From: Bordetella ansorpii
Lineage (GTDB): Bacteria; Pseudomonadota; Gammaproteobacteria; Burkholderiales; Burkholderiaceae_B
DNA length: 64,000 nt
Reading direction: 5' to 3'
NCBI RefSeq assembly: GCF_900078315.1
Contig: NZ_FKBS01000014.1
Span: 1,023,151 to 1,087,150, forward strand
Made by a program: the position numbers and the translations under genes. This document shows positions 63,404 through 64,000 of this stretch, piece after piece. The notes beneath the pieces are model-generated. The model saw only the letters and a list, made by a program, of their open reading frames with translations. It was not told the origin of the DNA and did no database searches. Every line of letters begins with the position of its first letter. Position 1 is the stretch's first letter.

Positions 63404-64000
63404 ATGAGCATGAAGCATCTCTCGGCTTCCGGCGCCCTGTCGCGCCGTACCCTGATGAAGGGCCTCGCGCTGCCGCTGCTGGCTGGCGCGCTGGGCATGT
63501 CGGCCGCGACGCAGGCGCTGGCGCAGGACGCCGTCGCGGGATACCCGTCGCGCACCGTGACGCTGGTGGTGCCGTTCCCGGCGGGCGGCGCGACCGACAT
63601 CACCGCGCGCCTGGTCGCAGAAGGCCTGTCGAAGAAGTGGGGCAAGTCGGTCGTGGTCGAGAACCGGCCCGGCGCCGGCGGCAACCTGGGTTCCGAATAC
63701 GTGGCCCGCGCCGCGCCGGACGGCTACACCCTGGTGCTGGGCGTGACCGGTTCGCACGGCATCAACACGTCGCTGTACAAGAACATGCGCTATGACCCGC
63801 GCAAGGATTTCGAGCCGATCACCCAGGCCACGCTGTATCCCAATGCCATCGTCGTCAACAACAACGTGCCGGCCAACAACCTGACCGAGCTGATCGCGCT
63901 GCTGAAGAAGGATCCGGGCCAGTTCTCGTACGGCTCCGACGGCAACGGCACGGCGTCGCACCTGGGCATGGAACTGCTGAAGAACCGCGGCGGTTTCCAG
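63404..64000 (+). CDS. Bug/TctC-family binding protein with Tat-like signal (3' truncated by window)
   Basis: First 199 codons are in the window. Strong ribosome site AGAAGGAAGG just before ATG 63404. The leader LSRRTLMKGLALPLLAGALG contains a twin-arginine motif. Family blocks: YPSRTVTLVVPFPAGGATDI, VVVENRPGAGGNLGSEYVAR, APDGYTLVLGVTGSHG. Third gene of the SDR operon; the frame is open to the right edge. Confidence 0.92.
   Translation, partial: MSMKHLSASGALSRRTLMKGLALPLLAGALGMSAATQALAQDAVAGYPSRTVTLVVPFPAGGATDITARLVAEGLSKKWGKSVVVENRPGAGGNLGSEYVARAAPDGYTLVLGVTGSHGINTSLYKNMRYDPRKDFEPITQATLYPNAIVVNNNVPANNLTELIALLKKDPGQFSYGSDGNGTASHLGMELLKNRGGFQ

Overview
The window looks like chromosomal DNA of a GC-rich betaproteobacterium of the Alcaligenaceae, most like Bordetella or Achromobacter. 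The reasons are a giant filamentous-haemagglutinin-like protein, four tripartite-tricarboxylate (Bug/TctC) binding proteins in 64 kb, the gene order dusB-fis-purH-ruvC, a phasin, and a betaproteobacterial porin. This assignment is an inference from gene content; no database search was possible.

Layout. 1-11002: the 3' part of a very large FHA-like surface protein, cut by the window edge, with a recent internal duplication. 11232-14084: a Pit phosphate transporter, a relic resembling insertion-sequence ends, and an Rpn-family nuclease gene with a strong internal start that probably makes an intragenic antitoxin. 14107-18866: a minus-strand block ubiH, dusB, fis, purH, ruvC. 18887-21254: a TM2 membrane protein, the aminopeptidase PepP, and a manganese (yybP-ykoY) riboswitch. 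21255-27265: metal transport. A CaCA exchanger sits behind the riboswitch, followed by a probable Mg2+ module: a long leader with a short ORF, a free-standing MgtC-tail-like protein, a second leader peptide, a 20-bp hairpin, the MgtA ATPase, and a porin translationally coupled to it.

27419-39710 holds housekeeping and membrane genes: CtaG, GalU, a BepA-like protease, a YheT hydrolase, an NTF2-like protein, a zinc-finger protein, AzlCD, a RhlE helicase with a DnaA box in its promoter, thioredoxin-like, EI24-like, CinA/MoaB-like, IclR and AbrB-type genes. 39837-47537 holds a Bug protein, a phasin with paired operators, PyrD, the two N-degron transferases Bpt and Aat, a Nudix hydrolase, two small conserved genes and a GntR/HutC regulator.

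47773-53868 holds a nitroreductase, two unrecognised overlapping genes for envelope proteins, NudC, an S1/P1 nuclease, a Bug protein and a membrane-anchored unknown. 53914-54273 is a tRNA-Cys/tRNA-Gly unit. 54396-64000 holds AtoE, a binding protein without signal peptide, a fragment of a GntR/FCD regulator, an amidase, an LprI-like protein, a Bug/LysR divergent pair, an unrecognised secreted protein, and an SDR-SDR-Bug operon that runs off the right edge.

The strongest leads for new biology are the Rpn gene with its internal start, the Mg2+ module with two leader peptides and a coupled porin, and the manganese riboswitch with its hairpin over the start of a CaCA exchanger.
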